From contig SJRY01000268.1 of assembly GCA_011319805.1 (NCBI GenBank), forward strand, positions 1 to 64,000: 64,000 nucleotides of DNA, written 5' to 3'. A program made the position numbers and the translations under genes. The notes beneath the pieces are model-generated. The model searched no databases and had not been told where the DNA came from. It worked only from the letters and a program-made list of their open reading frames with translations. This DNA comes from Macrocybe gigantea (taxonomy: Eukaryota; Basidiomycota; Agaricomycetes; Agaricales; Callistosporiaceae). Each line of letters begins with the position of its first letter. Position 1 is the first letter of the stretch. This document shows, in pieces, positions 26,024 through 38,110 of the stretch.

Positions 26024-27367
26024 ATGTCTGTTTCTCTCAATCCTAGTAATTCTCTCGGCTTCAGAAGTGAGTATATCGCATCCTTCTCCTTCTGTGCTGG
26101 CTCATAAGGCCCTTCAGGACCGTTGACCCAACTTGTGAAACGCTCCTTGACCATTACCAATCACAATTCCCAGCCCATCGCCTTCAAGGTCAAAACAACC
26201 GCTCCGAAGGTCTGTTGTTCCGTTACGATGGCGTCTTTCCTCTGCCTATCTGATCCACGATGGACTGCATGTAGCTTTACTGCGTCAGGCCAAACTCTGG
26301 TCGGGTTGAACCCGGGGAGAGCATCGATGTCTCAGGTGCGTCGTGTTTTGGGACGGCGCCTGCTTTCGACCGCGACGATGTTGAATCCCTTCATTGACAG
26401 TCATGCTTCAAGCGCTCCGCGAAGAGCCTCCGCTGAATGCAAAATGCAAGGACAAGTTCCTCATCCAGAGCACTATTATAACACCTGAGAAGGAGACCAT
26501 GCCTTTGGCTGAAATTGTGCGCCACCTGCTATCACCCAGACCGCACCTCCGTTGATGCACTACTTTTCTACCTACCAGTGGAACGTTACAGATGGGGCAG
26601 ATGAAAACAGTAAAGTTCACCAGCAGAAACTGCGTGTGACGTATCTGCCAGCCGAGGGTCAGACTCTCGAAGAGGTCGACGAAAATGTGCTACCTTTACC
26701 CCGCCCCAGTTCTATACAAGACTCCGTGAGTATCGTCTCTGGGCGGTCGTCTTCGTATCTCTTAGTTTAAGCCCAGAAGTTCGAGACTGTCCGTCAGCGC
26801 CCGACAAATGGGCACACAGAGCAGCAGCCCATCCCTGAATTCAAAATTGAGCCTCCACCACATGAGGGACCTCGACCTCAGACTCCACCAACCGATACCT
26901 CACATGCAGACATATCGCACGAGACTGCCCAGGAATCCGCAGCCGAACACGTCCCTCCACCGCACCCTGCTGCGACAGCCCCTGTGGCGATATCGGAAGA
27001 GACCCGTGCAGCCGCCAAATCAGAACCCGCATCTGCCTTTGTTCCCTCCTCCGAAGTGGCTCCAGTGCCATCGACCCAGGCAGCCGGCTATGAGACTGCG
27101 CTCAACGCTGAATTGATGGCGAAACTCGAAACTGCGCACGCAGAGATTGACCGGCTACGCGCGACGCTGGCCACGCTCTCGGAAACGGCACCGAGTGAAC
27201 TTCGACAGAGGCAAAGAGTGTCATCAGACGCGGCTAGCACGGCCGAGACCGATTTTGCCACGATGATCGAAGAAAGCTATCATCCTCAGCAGCAGGAGGG
27301 CGTGCCGTTGCAGATAGTGGTCATCATCGCTCTCGCCGTTTTCATCACGACTTATTTGTTTTTCTGA
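26024..27367 (+). CDS. VAP / Scs2 ER membrane tether protein
   Basis: VAP proteins sit in the endoplasmic reticulum and bind FFAT-motif partners at membrane contact sites. MSVSLNPSNSLGFR is joined to PLTQLVKRSLTITNHNSQPI and IAFKVKTTAPKLYCVRPNSG, the hallmark of the MSP domain, then RVEPGESIDVSVMLQALREE and CKDKFLIQSTIITPEKE. After the exon WNVTDGADENSKVHQQKLRV comes a Pro-rich linker, a short coiled coil (ELMAKLETAHAEIDRLRATL) and a C-terminal anchor LQIVVIIALAVFITTYLFF ending at the stop. The introns are short GT-AG, and all exons join in frame without correction. The tail-anchored topology is clear from the sequence. Confidence 0.92.
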
Positions 27368-27749
27368 TTGTCGGTTGGGTAGGAGTTGGGTTATTTGTTG
27401 TCTGCCACTGTACGACGTTACATTATATCTTTGCCTTCCGTCTTCACGATCTTCCGTTTGTCTTCGTACTCACATATTTCCTCCTTCCCCCTTGTTCCGG
27501 ATCCGACTTAATATATGTCTTTATGCGATCAATGAACAAAAGGCGGCCTACTCTCTTATATACCTGTTTCTTTCGTTTGAGAGCAAGCGAGCCCCCTTTT
27601 CTCCTCTATCCTTTTATTTGACCTTTTTCTTCCCCTTTCCCGCTTTCATTCATATATTATTCTATCCGCACTTTCTTGACTTCGTAGAATATATTTCGCT
27701 GCGATATTTTCCCACAGAACAGGTATTACTGGCAATGATATGATCCATG
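27368..27749. other. Pyrimidine-rich convergent 3' region
   Basis: The stretch lies between the stops of the VAP gene (plus) and the CE16 esterase gene (minus). It is very C/T-rich on the plus strand, especially around 27550-27670, as expected of a 3' untranslated region. No coding segment is supported. Confidence 0.5.
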
Positions 27750-29185
27750 TTACGGCCTGCGTATTTGTGCCTCTATGGCTTCCGCAAGAATTCTGTGCAC
27801 CTTCTCCGTCGGATGACCGGAATCTGCGTGAATAAGGCTTGAGACCAGGCGTCCTGTGCAACGATGTTGGATGGGACGGACTATACCAGAAATAATCTGC
27901 TGGGTCAGTGCAAGTGCAAAATCTGTGAAAGAAACATTAAATGGCTCTCCGATTGAAGAGCCTAGCGTCGTCTTACCCAGTCACGTTTTTGAAACCATAT
28001 AACGCCGGATTATCCAGGACCGAATCAAACCACGAATGAGCGTCAAAATATAGGACCGTTGTGTCTAGGGAATCCGGTGAGCATGCTTCCACTTAGTATG
28101 CACGAATATACACAGCGTTACCGGGGTTTCTGGCCGCGAACCTCGCCACATACCTGGACAGGGCGGCATTATATAGATCGATGTGCCGTTTTTGGAGCGC
28201 AGCTTTAGTTGGATTGCCTACGGAGGCCGGGGCACGTTCTCCGGGGGGCACATTAATAAATAGGTGAGCACGGAGACCATGATCGTGAGCTGTTTGCTTG
28301 TCGAAAGGGTAAAATATAGCGATCGGTTGCGTGGGACGGATTGAGTGATCGAGGCCTTACTGCTGCATTGAAGTAGGAATCCATTTCTGTTTCCCAGAAT
28401 GCAGTAAAATTGGTTATCTACAAGAAACCGTGGGATCAGCTGAGAACGGGCGAACAGAAAATAACACCGACTGTAGCATTGCTGACAGTGTCCCCCGTGT
28501 CGTTGATGCCAATCCACCAAGTTGCCAAAGTTTGGCCGAGAGGATGTGGTATCACACTTGATGCATAAATCAACCATTGTTTGACCTGGTTTACCAGCGG
28601 GATCGTATAGTCATGGTGTGGAGGCAATCTGGTGGAACTTATGTTGTGGTCCACGAACAAATCACCGAGCAGCATACACACAGTGTAGTGTCAATATCCG
28701 CTCCTGCGAAAGCGAAATCCCATAACTGCTTGCGACAAGCCAAGGGCCGGCCACCAAAACAGCCAGTTAGGAATTCTAGCTGAAACTAGAAGGTCAACCA
28801 TGAAGACCTCTTGGTTGGCAATGAGGAAGTACCCAGTTGGAGCCCTCTGAGCTTGTCTTATCAAACAAACCATTCAGGACTGGGAGAAATGCCTGTATTC
28901 AGGAACGTACATTTTTTGGTATGATTTCGTTCGTGAGCAACTGGTCCGGCGTGAATGCAAAATTAATTGCGTCCCCAATAAAACTGTCAAGAGGCAGTCG
29001 GTACGATGTATGTCAGAAACACATATAGGTTCACACCTGAAATTCGCAAAACCGCGGGTTCCCTGAACGAAGGAGTATGAGTCGCCGAAAGCATACACGT
29101 ATCGGATACGGTCCCAGTTCAGCGGTGGATTGGCGCAGAACGAACGATAGGCGATCGAGAAGAGAAACACAGCTGTGAGAAGCAT
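27750..29185 (-). CDS. Secreted SGNH acetylesterase, carbohydrate esterase family 16
   Basis: CE16 enzymes remove acetyl groups from xylan-derived and other oligosaccharides outside the cell. The N-terminus MLLTAVFLFSIAYRSFC is a signal peptide. Block I is YVYAFGDSYSFVQGT with the catalytic Ser, and a later block is ATWWIGINDTGDTVSNA. Between these, DFAFAGADIDTTL and PLVNQVKQWLIYASSVI match the family. Downstream are TVLYFDAHSWFDSVLDNP and NVTDFCTCTDPADYF. The last exon is uncertain: HPTEKVHRILAEAI is a good candidate for the block with the catalytic His, giving a stop at 27750, but the join from the DPADYFW segment does not work in frame as read. It is divergent from the first SOD gene. Confidence 0.8.
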
Positions 29186-29693
29186 CGCAGGTCGATGGTC
29201 TGGTACATGATGGTTGAAGTGGTATTATAGGTCTGGAGGGAGGATGTGGGCGGCCGGCCACGGCCCGGCCGCGGATAATCAGAGTAACACTGTCGCGTTT
29301 TGGGTAGTTCAAACGTGCAGTCATCGTGTTTTCGACGTGGCTCGAGGCTCGAGGCTGTGGGAAAACGGGAAGTGAGTCGTCGATATCTACGGTCATTTTA
29401 GGCGGTGATTTGAAGATCGGACAGATAGTCTTCATGCGTAGCGCTCCGACACGTTCTGCTGGCATACTCAACTCCATATCCCAAGGAGTATCACGTCGTG
29501 CAGCCCCTGCCTTCCTTGGGCATCCTTCAGGGTCAAGCACGTTGTAGCGTCACTCCATGAAGGGCACTAACGTTTTTAAGAACTTGAATAGTCGGGGTGA
29601 AACACACCCCCGGGAGGATCAACGTAAAACAACTCATTTAAAGGAATCCGACATTCGCTGGACCACGGTGATACCAGACCACTCATCTTGACC
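29186..29693. promoter_or_regulatory. Divergent promoter between CE16 esterase and SOD copy 1
   Basis: A gap of 508 bp separates two outward-facing start codons, so it probably contains both promoters. It includes GC-rich palindromic sequence near 29249-29272 (GGCCGGCCACGGCCCGGCC) and a CTCGAGGCTCGAGG direct repeat at about 29341. No factor can be named. Confidence 0.45.
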
Positions 29694-30514
29694 ATGGACT
29701 ACTCTGACCAACCCAAGAGGCAACAAGCAAGTGTTCTCTTCACGAATGGGCTCGTCATTCTCGCTATTCTCTCTTCTTTGCTTGGTGTGCAAGCCTCATC
29801 CCTGCCGCATGCCCAGAGTCTTAGTAAAAGGACGTTTTCACAAAGCGAGCGGGCAGTCGCTGTTCTGACCGCACCGAACCACGATGTCGTGGGTACAATC
29901 GTCTTCCAGCAGGCATCTCACTCCACCGTGATTGTTACGGGTGAAATCAGGAACCTCTCTCCGAAGGCCTTGCATGGCATGCATGTCCAGTGCGTATTCA
30001 AACTTCAAGACTCGCATCCTCACAACCATCTCAATCTGAAACCTCTGTTTCTGAATTTTTCGTAGTGAATACGGAAACCTGACGGACCCCATCAACCCAT
30101 GCAACTCCGCGGGAGTGCATTTCAACCCATACCACACAAACCATGGTGGTCTAGACACCACCAAGCCAAGGCATGTAGGCGATTTGGGCAACATCTACGC
30201 AAACGATGCAGGTGTAGCCTCTTTCACAATTAAGGGCCCCGACATGCGCCTTCACGGCCCGTTAGGCATCGTAGGGTGCGTTATAGTTTCTCTTAGTTTC
30301 TCTTCTTTCTCGATCTGAATGGAATTTGCTCCAATAGGCGCGCAATAGTCGTGCATGCTGTAAGTCGTGCTGGCCTCACAACTTTTGGAATTCTGAATAC
30401 ATTGGTTTGCTCCAGGGCGAGGATGATCTCGGAAAGAAAGGTGATGCTGGGTCTTTGGCGAATGGGAATTCAGGCGAGAGGGTGGCGTGTGGCATCATTG
30501 GCATAGGCTCTTGA
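29694..30514 (+). CDS. Cu/Zn superoxide dismutase with N-terminal membrane segment, copy 1
   Basis: Converts superoxide to hydrogen peroxide and oxygen. The start MDYSDQPKRQQASVLF is followed by a hydrophobic segment (NGLVILAILSSLLGVQA), so the enzyme is secreted or anchored. A dibasic site SLSKR precedes the SOD domain and could be Kex2-cleaved. The exon 1 to exon 2 intron (29990-30065) splits a His codon (CA-T) to give GMHVHEYGN. Further motifs are [30 protein letters not shown] and [10 protein letters not shown]. All copper and zinc ligands, the disulfide cysteines and the active-site Arg are present. All four exons join in frame. It is in tandem with a second SOD 343 bp downstream. Confidence 0.92.
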
Positions 30515-30857
30515 CTTCAGCTGAGCGCTGAGCGATCGAAGAGAATACTTAAAGCTACACTTAGCAACAGGACAACAGAGCACTCAGTTTCACTTATTTA
30601 ATAGGATGTGAGCGAGGACCGATGATGTCCGACCAGAGTTTTGCAGATTACGGATAGGTAGCTGCCGCCTAGCAGGTAAAGAGATTCCCTTCACGCTCGT
30701 TTCCAAATCCGCATTACATGGGACAAAAAAAAGAGTGAGATGCTCGTAGGTAACTGTTGAGGCGCCCATACACCATTTTCTGGAATCCTGGTTGTTCCGG
30801 GCCGGCGATCATGATAGACATACCCGCCGGGCCGAGAATGAGTGACGCAAGTTGGTC
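30515..30857. other. Spacer between tandem SOD genes
   Basis: This 343 bp stretch holds the 3' region of SOD copy 1 and the promoter of copy 2. It shows no coding potential. An A9 run lies near 30724. Confidence 0.5.
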
Positions 30858-31698
30858 ATGGACTCATACACCAGAACCAGGAGGCAGCAACCAAACTTCT
30901 TGCTAACAGGTCTCTTCGTCTTTCTCGCCTTTCTCATAGTTCTTTGGCTCTTCCCATCTCTGATCGGCGGCCCCAGTTCGCCTCCGAACCCTGTTTTCAC
31001 TGCAGTAAGCAATACCCTGAGAGGTCACTTTTATGATTCCTTCATCCTCACAGTGCTGGTAGGCTGTGGCTGTTCTTACACAGTCCACGAGCAATGTAAC
31101 AGGTACGGTCGTGTTTAGCCAAAAGGATAATAATTCGCCCGTGACTGTCAAGGGAGAGATAAAGAACCTTTCGCCAAGCGCTCTGCGCGGCTTCCACATC
31201 CAGTACGCACTCCTATCCTATTTACCGCGTGCTTGTGTTTTGAAAATTCGAGCCTTTCTTAGCGAGTTTGGAGACGTCACAAATGGATGTCTCTCGGCTG
31301 GACCACATTTCAATCCGCTGGGGAAGAAGCATGGCGGTCCGAATGATAAGGAAAGACATGTGGGCGATTTGGGCAACATCGAAACTAACAGCGCCGGCGA
31401 TGCCTCTTTCACTTTCGACGACCCGCAACTCTCTCTCAATGGCCCGTTGAGCATCATAGGGTGCGTGTTTATTTTTTTCTTTTTTTTTCCGACTTAGAAC
31501 GATTCCCTTCGACAGCCGGGCGGTGGTCGTGCACTTCGTAAGTAGCGCGATTGGTATGATTATTATTGTGATTGTCTCTCACCATCCAATTTCCTTCAGG
31601 GTGTTGATGATCTTGGAAAAGGAAGTAATGAAGAATCTCTCAAGACTGGGAACGCGGGCTCCAGAGTCGCATGCGGTATTATTGGAATAAAATCCTAG
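30858..31698 (+). CDS. Cu/Zn superoxide dismutase with N-terminal membrane anchor, copy 2
   Basis: Second copy of the preceding gene. [16 protein letters not shown] leads into a longer hydrophobic segment ([20 protein letters not shown]), most like a type II signal anchor, then a Pro/Ser spacer. An extra intron (31005-31062) joins PVFTA to [11 protein letters not shown]. The next intron (31203-31262) splits the same His codon as in copy 1 (CA-C), giving GFHIHEFGD. Further motifs are [42 protein letters not shown] and [12 protein letters not shown]. All metal ligands are present. Exons join in frame. The gene is convergent with GH131, and the two stop codons are 85 bp apart. Confidence 0.92.
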
Positions 31699-31783
31699 AC
31701 GCACCGTTAAAGAAAGCAACTTTTCGGGAACAGAAAGGTTCGATTGTGTACTAAATACATGTGATCTATCCGATGCAAACCAT

Positions 31784-33207
31784 TCACTGGCACTGTGGAT
31801 TGTGCTCAGTTCATCGAACAACGTTTTGAGAAACGAAAAGCGACCTACTTGGTAGTAGTATGGGGGTGAGACGGCCACGCAAGTGTAGGGATTCGCACAG
31901 AGGGTCGGACCGGTGTATCCTTGGCCTGTACCAGTGTCCACATCCCATTAATTTTAGGATCACTTTCCGTCCATGAAATTCGTTGACTTACCGCCGCATT
32001 GGCCCCACTGAGTCTGAGTCGGACCAGTTGCAGTGGTTGTTGAGGAAGTCGTCGTTGTTGTCGTCCTTGTAGTAGTGGTCGTAACGGGCGGAGTGGTCGT
32101 TCCGCTACCTCCAGAGCCTATTTGCGTGGTGATTGTGCCAGACTCGATGTAGACGCCGCTAAAGTACCAGTCCTCGGGTGTAGGCGTGTTGACAATTCTC
32201 AGGACGCCAACATGCCAGTCCGCCGAATTAGTGGACGTCGAAGCGGCAATGTTTTGCACGACTTTGGTCAGTGGGCTAGAACCGGTTGAAGCCCAAAGGC
32301 CGACTGTTCCGGCCGAGAACTGAGATCAAAGCCATAAAGACGGTTAGAAAGGTCGATGTCGCTGCAAGTGGAGAGATGCCACTTGCATTGATGTCGTACG
32401 CAAAGTTGAACCACACATCAGCGGTGAAAGGAGTGGACCATTTCTCTTGGCCAGTTACCATCCACACGAGGTTCGTTGGGTTCGAACCGACGCCGTATTT
32501 AAGCTGCAACCGTCATAAGACGTTTGCACACATAAACGTCTTGCTCAAATGTTTGATCTCACCTCAGTGAAATGACTTTCGAAGAAAACAACCTGGTGCT
32601 CCAACGTGGACTGAACGCGAAGGTGATAGGAAGTTCAGCGACACCTCTATAAGCTGAACGACATTTCCACTGACATCAGGAGCATTGGTGCTAGAGCGTT
32701 TGACGGAGAAGTGGTAGTACATTTGTCCAGTGCCCAGATTGGCCGACGTTTGCGGAATCAACTCCGTTCGTTCCATATTTGAATTCCATGTAGCGGTGGA
32801 ATCAATCGTCACTTTGAGACCGTTGTTTTCAGATGTCAAGGCCGGATTCTTGTATGATGGGGAGAGCGCGAGGTAGTGAGACGTGGGTTGAGTACCGTGG
32901 ATGTACTGAGGTAGTACAAGATGTCAGATTCGGTCGAATCTGTTCCTTCACCTGGCTCACCCATTGGTAGGTTCCAACTTGACTGGCCCAAGACCCTGTG
33001 CGGAAATGGGAAGAAAAAGAAAAAGTTAGCTTTTTTGCCATGAACGTGCAGGCACTCCTCGCGTCCAAACGCACATTTGTCAAAGTCGGCCACGCTTGCA
33101 AAAGGATTAAAGCTTCCTGACCAGACGACCGTGCCTGCGCGTGCGCAAGTCGCCAGAGCGGATAAGATCGCCCAAGTACAAGGAATCATCGCTCCAAAAG
33201 ATGACAA
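31784..33207 (-). CDS. Secreted beta-glucanase GH131 with C-terminal CBM1
   Basis: GH131 enzymes are fungal bifunctional exo-beta-1,3/1,6- and endo-beta-1,4-glucanases acting on plant cell walls. A signal peptide (MIPCTWAILSALATCARA, reached from MSSFGA or from the inner Met at 33189) precedes GTVVWSGSFNPFASVADFDK. Then come SQVGTYQW, LTSENNGLKVTIDSTATWNS, RTELIPQTSANLGTGQMYYH, SNPTNLVWMVTGQEKWSTPF and WHVGVLRIVNTPTPEDWYFS. A Thr/Ser linker leads to a CBM1 cellulose-binding module: QTQWGQCGG joined over an intron to QGYTGPTLCANPYTCVAVSP and PYYYQCQ with stop at 31784. The cysteines and aromatic face of the CBM1 are complete. Confidence 0.9.
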
Positions 33208-33511
33208 TCGAATTCAGGTCCGAGCGTTGACGTTGACCTTAAGTACTTTCTCTTTCCGCACCCCACTGATAAATTTCGGGAGACCCTCGCTTGGACGGAT
33301 ACGGCCATGATGACAGACAGGAAAAAAGTCGGAACGATAAAGTTGCGCTTGAAGATAATAGGGATAGAATTTCATTGGGTATTCGGTCACGAGAGGTGTA
33401 CATCAGGGTATAACGATGCCAATAAGATATCCATAATAATCCGAAGTATAGAGGCCAATGCCGCGGAAGAAAAATGATGATGAACCAAACAGGCAGTTAA
33501 TACATGGCCAC
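33208..33511. other. Intergenic between GH131 and CSC1-type channel
   Basis: This 304 bp stretch upstream of GH131 holds its promoter and the 3' end of the channel gene, which is on the same strand. No gene was recognised. Confidence 0.45.
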
Positions 33512-36500
33512 TCATCTCGTCTTTCTGAACATCCAAGATATCAACCATGATTTTGTTGTCGTAGCCTTATCCGCTTCAGCTTGTTCACCTTCGATTCGGT
33601 CGGCCAAAGCGACCCTTTCTTCGGCGACGACCTCGTGAAGAATTGCCTCATGGACAGGTAAATTGTGCCCTCGCGACGGTCCTGCAGATGCAATGCGCGA
33701 CTGCGATCCATTTTTCGCAACGAATTCTGCTTGTGCATGAAGATCCGGACGTAATCCGGGTTTTTCTTCGGTCGGAGAAGGGTGACTGGCGTGGGAGGGA
33801 ACGTGTAGTGAAGACAACATCGACGCTGATCTTTGCCGGGCAGCATTATGTGTCGGATTTGTGACGGATCGGTAGGGCAAAGGCAGTTCGTCAAGAAGAC
33901 TGGAACCTCTCCGTATGGAGAGACCGCTGAACGTGCTTCGACTGACACCGCTGATTTGTCGGTGATACACAGACGGACGCCTAGTAGGGACAGACTCAAT
34001 GCCACCTTCCTTTGACTGGACGCGCTTTGCAATGGCCAACGGCAGAACAATATCTTCTGTGCCGTCGATTAGAGATGAAGGACTCGGCGGAGATACCCCT
34101 GTATGTATTTCTTTTGGAGGTTCCGTCTCTGGACGATTGAACCAAGCATACTCTAGCTGACCAGCCGTGCGTTCCACCGTTAACGACACCTTTAGATCCA
34201 CAGTGTCATCAAGATCCAAGATTCCACAGGGATTTCTGGGAAGCCAAAGGACATCGTCTATGGGCCTGGTATAAAATGGATTATCGTATGGGAGATCGGC
34301 TGTCGTTTGATCATCCCACAACGGTGGCGGTGCATGTGGGATCACCAGACCTGCAGGACCAACATGCGCAATGGGCTTCAAACTCGATGCTCCACCCCAA
34401 GGAGGTTCGCGTTGAGGGGATGACGGCGTCGCTGAATGTGGTCTCTCGTCCCTCTCCTGATCATACGAACCCGACTTTAGGCGTGAAAAGCTCTGACTTC
34501 TTGGTCGAAACGGATTGGGTGGCCTCCGTCTGGGTGCACGAGGTCTTCCATTGAAGCTGATAACGGTGAAATTGACCCAGCCTGGTAACCTCCAAGTAAG
34601 TATCGAGGAACCTCGGGCTCTCGCATTTGCAGCGGATGTAAGTGCTGCTTTGGAGGGAGCGATATCAGCGTCAGTTAGATTGGCTTCGGTCCGGTCATGT
34701 CGAAGGTCAGATCCACGGGTGTCACAAACAGCTTCGGCCTCCGCAATATCATCATGTTCGAACTGAGCGCGACACATTCTCGTCAAACTGGTGGCAGTAA
34801 GTAAAAGAATGGATGCAACTAATAGTAACCCACAGTAGCTTGATCGTTGCCGTAAACGCTATCAAGAAGGCAGATAGCCCAACGTTCGCACTCCTTTTGA
34901 GAACAACCATGTACGCCAGGAACACAGTCTAAAAGGATGCGAAACTTAGAAAAGCAGTACGTTTGAATATGCCAACACAGACTTGTGCAAGTATCAAACC
35001 TGAAGAACCACAAAATCAAAGCAATGAGCACTGACAACCTTCGTAATGGAGAGTGAATCATCCTCACCGTCCAATGAATAGCGAACGAGTCGGATGAGAA
35101 TGACTTGGCCATTGGTTTCATAGTGTTTGGCATACACGTGGATTAACTGCACCGAACGGCGACTCATAAGGACCAGTATATCCGTCCTCAGAGGGTAAGA
35201 CTCGCCTGATTCTTGACAACACCTTTGATAAAAATGACGGTCATCAGGGAACAAGGACAGAGGCAGCGGCCAGACTTGCCTGATTGTACAAAATAGTACA
35301 ACGCCCCGAACGGCAATACAAAGGGATTGAGGACGGAGAAGACCAACAGAATATGGAGCACAAGCAGATGATTGGGCAACCAGTCTGCAACACACAGTCA
35401 GCCATACCAGATAGTGGACCAGATTTTGGCGTACAGTAAAAATTAAAAGTTCTGGGTCTGATTCCGACAGCACGCTTTCGGCTGCGACAAATGTCAGTCA
35501 CCTACCAGATATAGGAGTGAGGAAATACAGACGGAGTCATTTGACGGCGCGTGTCCGGATACATAAGTAATGGTAGCTGTATCGTGCATCGAATGGTATT
35601 CATCCGGCAAAGAGAAAAAGACTCACGCCGACTGTGAAAGAATTAATTCGGTTAGTTTTTAACAGGCTCAGAGGAGGGAAATTAGCTGACACAGTGCCAA
35701 CTCAAACCGCTATGCATAGCTGCGGTGAAGATCACTGCGCAAGATTATCAGCGGCTTCCATACTTAAAGAGAAGGAGAAAATAGTACTTACACCAGCCAA
35801 CATAAAAAGGGCCCGCACTCGGAAAGCTGTCAGCGACGATCTGTAGCACATTTACTTGTATGGGCGACTTGAGAGACTGAAGCACCGATTGCAGAGCAGC
35901 AGTGCCTACGCAGAAAAAGACGAGAACGTTAACGATGAGAAATTTGTAATAACGGGTCATGATCCGGTCGTGAAGAGAAGAAAGAGTCGTGATGTTATCC
36001 GCCTTCTTTGCAATTAAAAGTAGGATGAGGGGTATAAGAAGGGCCAATAGTGCTACGAGGATGGTCGGAACAAAAGATTGAATGACTTCTTCTTCCCACT
36101 GATGTCGATCAAGATACCGTTTCTGATAGGAGTTGTTAGATTCTGGGCAGAATTATGGCAGATCACCACTTACCAGACTTGGCCAAAAGAGACTGATATT
36201 CTGATTGAAACAGACCGACGAATAAGGAGACTGGGAAAAGCCAGAAGAGTGTGAAGGCCCTAATATATAATCAACGACGTTAGATTTCAGATGCGTTGAC
36301 TCTGTCGCACCAAACTCCCAAATTAATAACCCAGTCCTTGACGAACTGGCAAACCAAGTGTGAGCCAGTGTTCGCGACTGCGACTGTAAGGCCTACCTCG
36401 ACATTGAAAGAAGACTTCATAAGGCGCATCCAATCTATTTCCTGGTACATGGGGGCCATCTTGACAAGGCAAGCAAGAGGGTTGTTAGGATGCACAGCGA

Positions 36501-38110
36501 GGTATTTGCATGCTCTTCTGGCGTCTGCAGGGTCCACGAATGTGACGAATGCAGTGGATGCAGGATCATAATCGCTCGGGGCCTTTGATCGATTTTCCGT
36601 GATCAGTGATGAGAGCAGATTCAACTTGGCAGTGTAATAGTCGATCGAAGGGACAGTCTTTCCACGAAAGAGATGGCTGAGGTTAACTAGCGGTTGATAG
36701 GGATCAAGGAAACTTCGAGGAAGGGAGAATAAGGCATCCCAAACTGTTTTGTCCTGGGCTATGGGTTCCGAGAATAGCTGGGATGTATATTCCTGGGTCA
36801 CCTGGTCGATGTCTGAACTTTCCGAACCTTGCCGACGAAGCCGGCTGAATGAGTAGAGGGATGAACGGGAAGGTCTCGAGTCCCGAAGCCCAAACTCTTC
36901 GACATAAGGTGCGAGGGCCTCGATAAGACGATCCATCTGCGCCTCCTCGCTGATGACGTCATTCGTTTCTGGCCCTTGTTCCAAATCCTCGGCCATCGCA
37001 TATTTCTTCTCATTTTGAACAATTTTCCTTTTCACGGACAAAGCCCTTTTGTCCATTTCGGTTCTGACCGCCGCGAGGACCTTCTGCGCCAATTTGATAT
37101 GCGCCGTTTCGAGCAGACGCAGGACTTCTTCACGTCGTTCCAACAAGGAAGCCAATTCACTCATCTTCCGCACAATGACAACACGTTCGATGACCGGAAT
37201 GTCATTTATGTTGGGCGATTTGCCATTAGCCCTGTCGCCAACGGATTCGGGTTTCTCCTCGGGATGTGGGAGAAGAGGTATCGGGGGTAGACGGTTCGGG
37301 ATACGCTTGGCGCGATTGAACAAGAACGCGAATGACTTGTTGAAGAACCCCGGCTGCGTGGAAGCCGTAATGCCCATAGACGGCTTCTCAATCCTCCTTG
37401 ACATGTAATATTGGAAGTATTCTTTGAGGTCCCTCTCGTTTCTGAGCGCCGGAGGAATGTTGGAAACCATGACAGTTCGCAATCGTAAGCCAGTATTTGG
37501 ATTATTACGGTCGACGGCGAGGCTCTCCGTGAAGCGATACTGTGGATGGGGATGCGGGTGGTCCTCCTTGGTCCGATCCTCGTTCTTGCGTCTGGCAGCA
37601 GCTTCAATCGTCGCCGCGCGCATTTTAAAAGCGCCATTGCAGATCCACAAGAGAGTCGCTACCCACGTTAAAGTCACCCAGAACAGTAGGCATATGTGTA
37701 TCCAAAGGAGGGACAATCCTCTATGCGTGTTGACCAGCGACGAGATTGACGCACGTGTCATCGATTTCGAAGACACGGTGGCCTCTGAAAACTCGACATG
37801 AATGGGGAACAAAACGGGAAACGTCGTCAGCGTATGCAAGAGTGTGAACCAGACTGATTAAAAAATAAGATAAGCAAGGGTAAGCTTAGAAGAGAGATGA
37901 AAACGTACAGCAACCACGCAAGAACCTGATGTACAACGTCGCATCTAACCCTCGGAGCTCCAGCATCTTCTCTTCCGGATAATTCACGATTTGCTTCACC
38001 CACGATAGAGGCCATCCCCCTGGGGATGGAGGTGAGGGTATCCTAAGCAACAGCCGCAGTTCAATTGAGAGTTGGCTGCAACGAACAAACGGATGGATTA
38101 CCTGGCCCAT
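33512..38110 (-). CDS. OSCA/TMEM63 family (CSC1/Rsn1-type) stress-gated cation channel
   Basis: Members are osmo- or mechanosensitive cation channels in the plasma membrane. Early exons carry GGWPLSWVKQIVNYPEEKML and GLDATLYIRFLRGC. A long exon begins FTLLHTLTTFPVLFPIHVEF and includes TLTWVATLLWICNGAFKM, the cytosolic domain (LRTVMVSNIPPALRNERDLK, RVVIVRKMSELASLLERREE) and TAFVTFVDPADARRACKYLA. The channel helices follow (LPDEYHSMHD, HILLVFSVLNPFVLPFGALY, YFVQSG, LAYMVV). The C-terminal cytosolic extension carries DDVLWLPRNPCGILDLDDTV and ends WLISWMFRKTR. Upstream of GGWPLSW I find no hydrophobic first helix or convincing start, so the 38110 boundary (MGQ) is a guess. The family normally has an extra N-terminal membrane helix. 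Confidence 0.82.

Noticed and set aside
32470..32495. tRNA T-loop-like sequence GGGTTCGAACC
   Set aside because: It lies inside a conserved exon of the GH131 gene and no acceptor, D or anticodon arm surrounds it.
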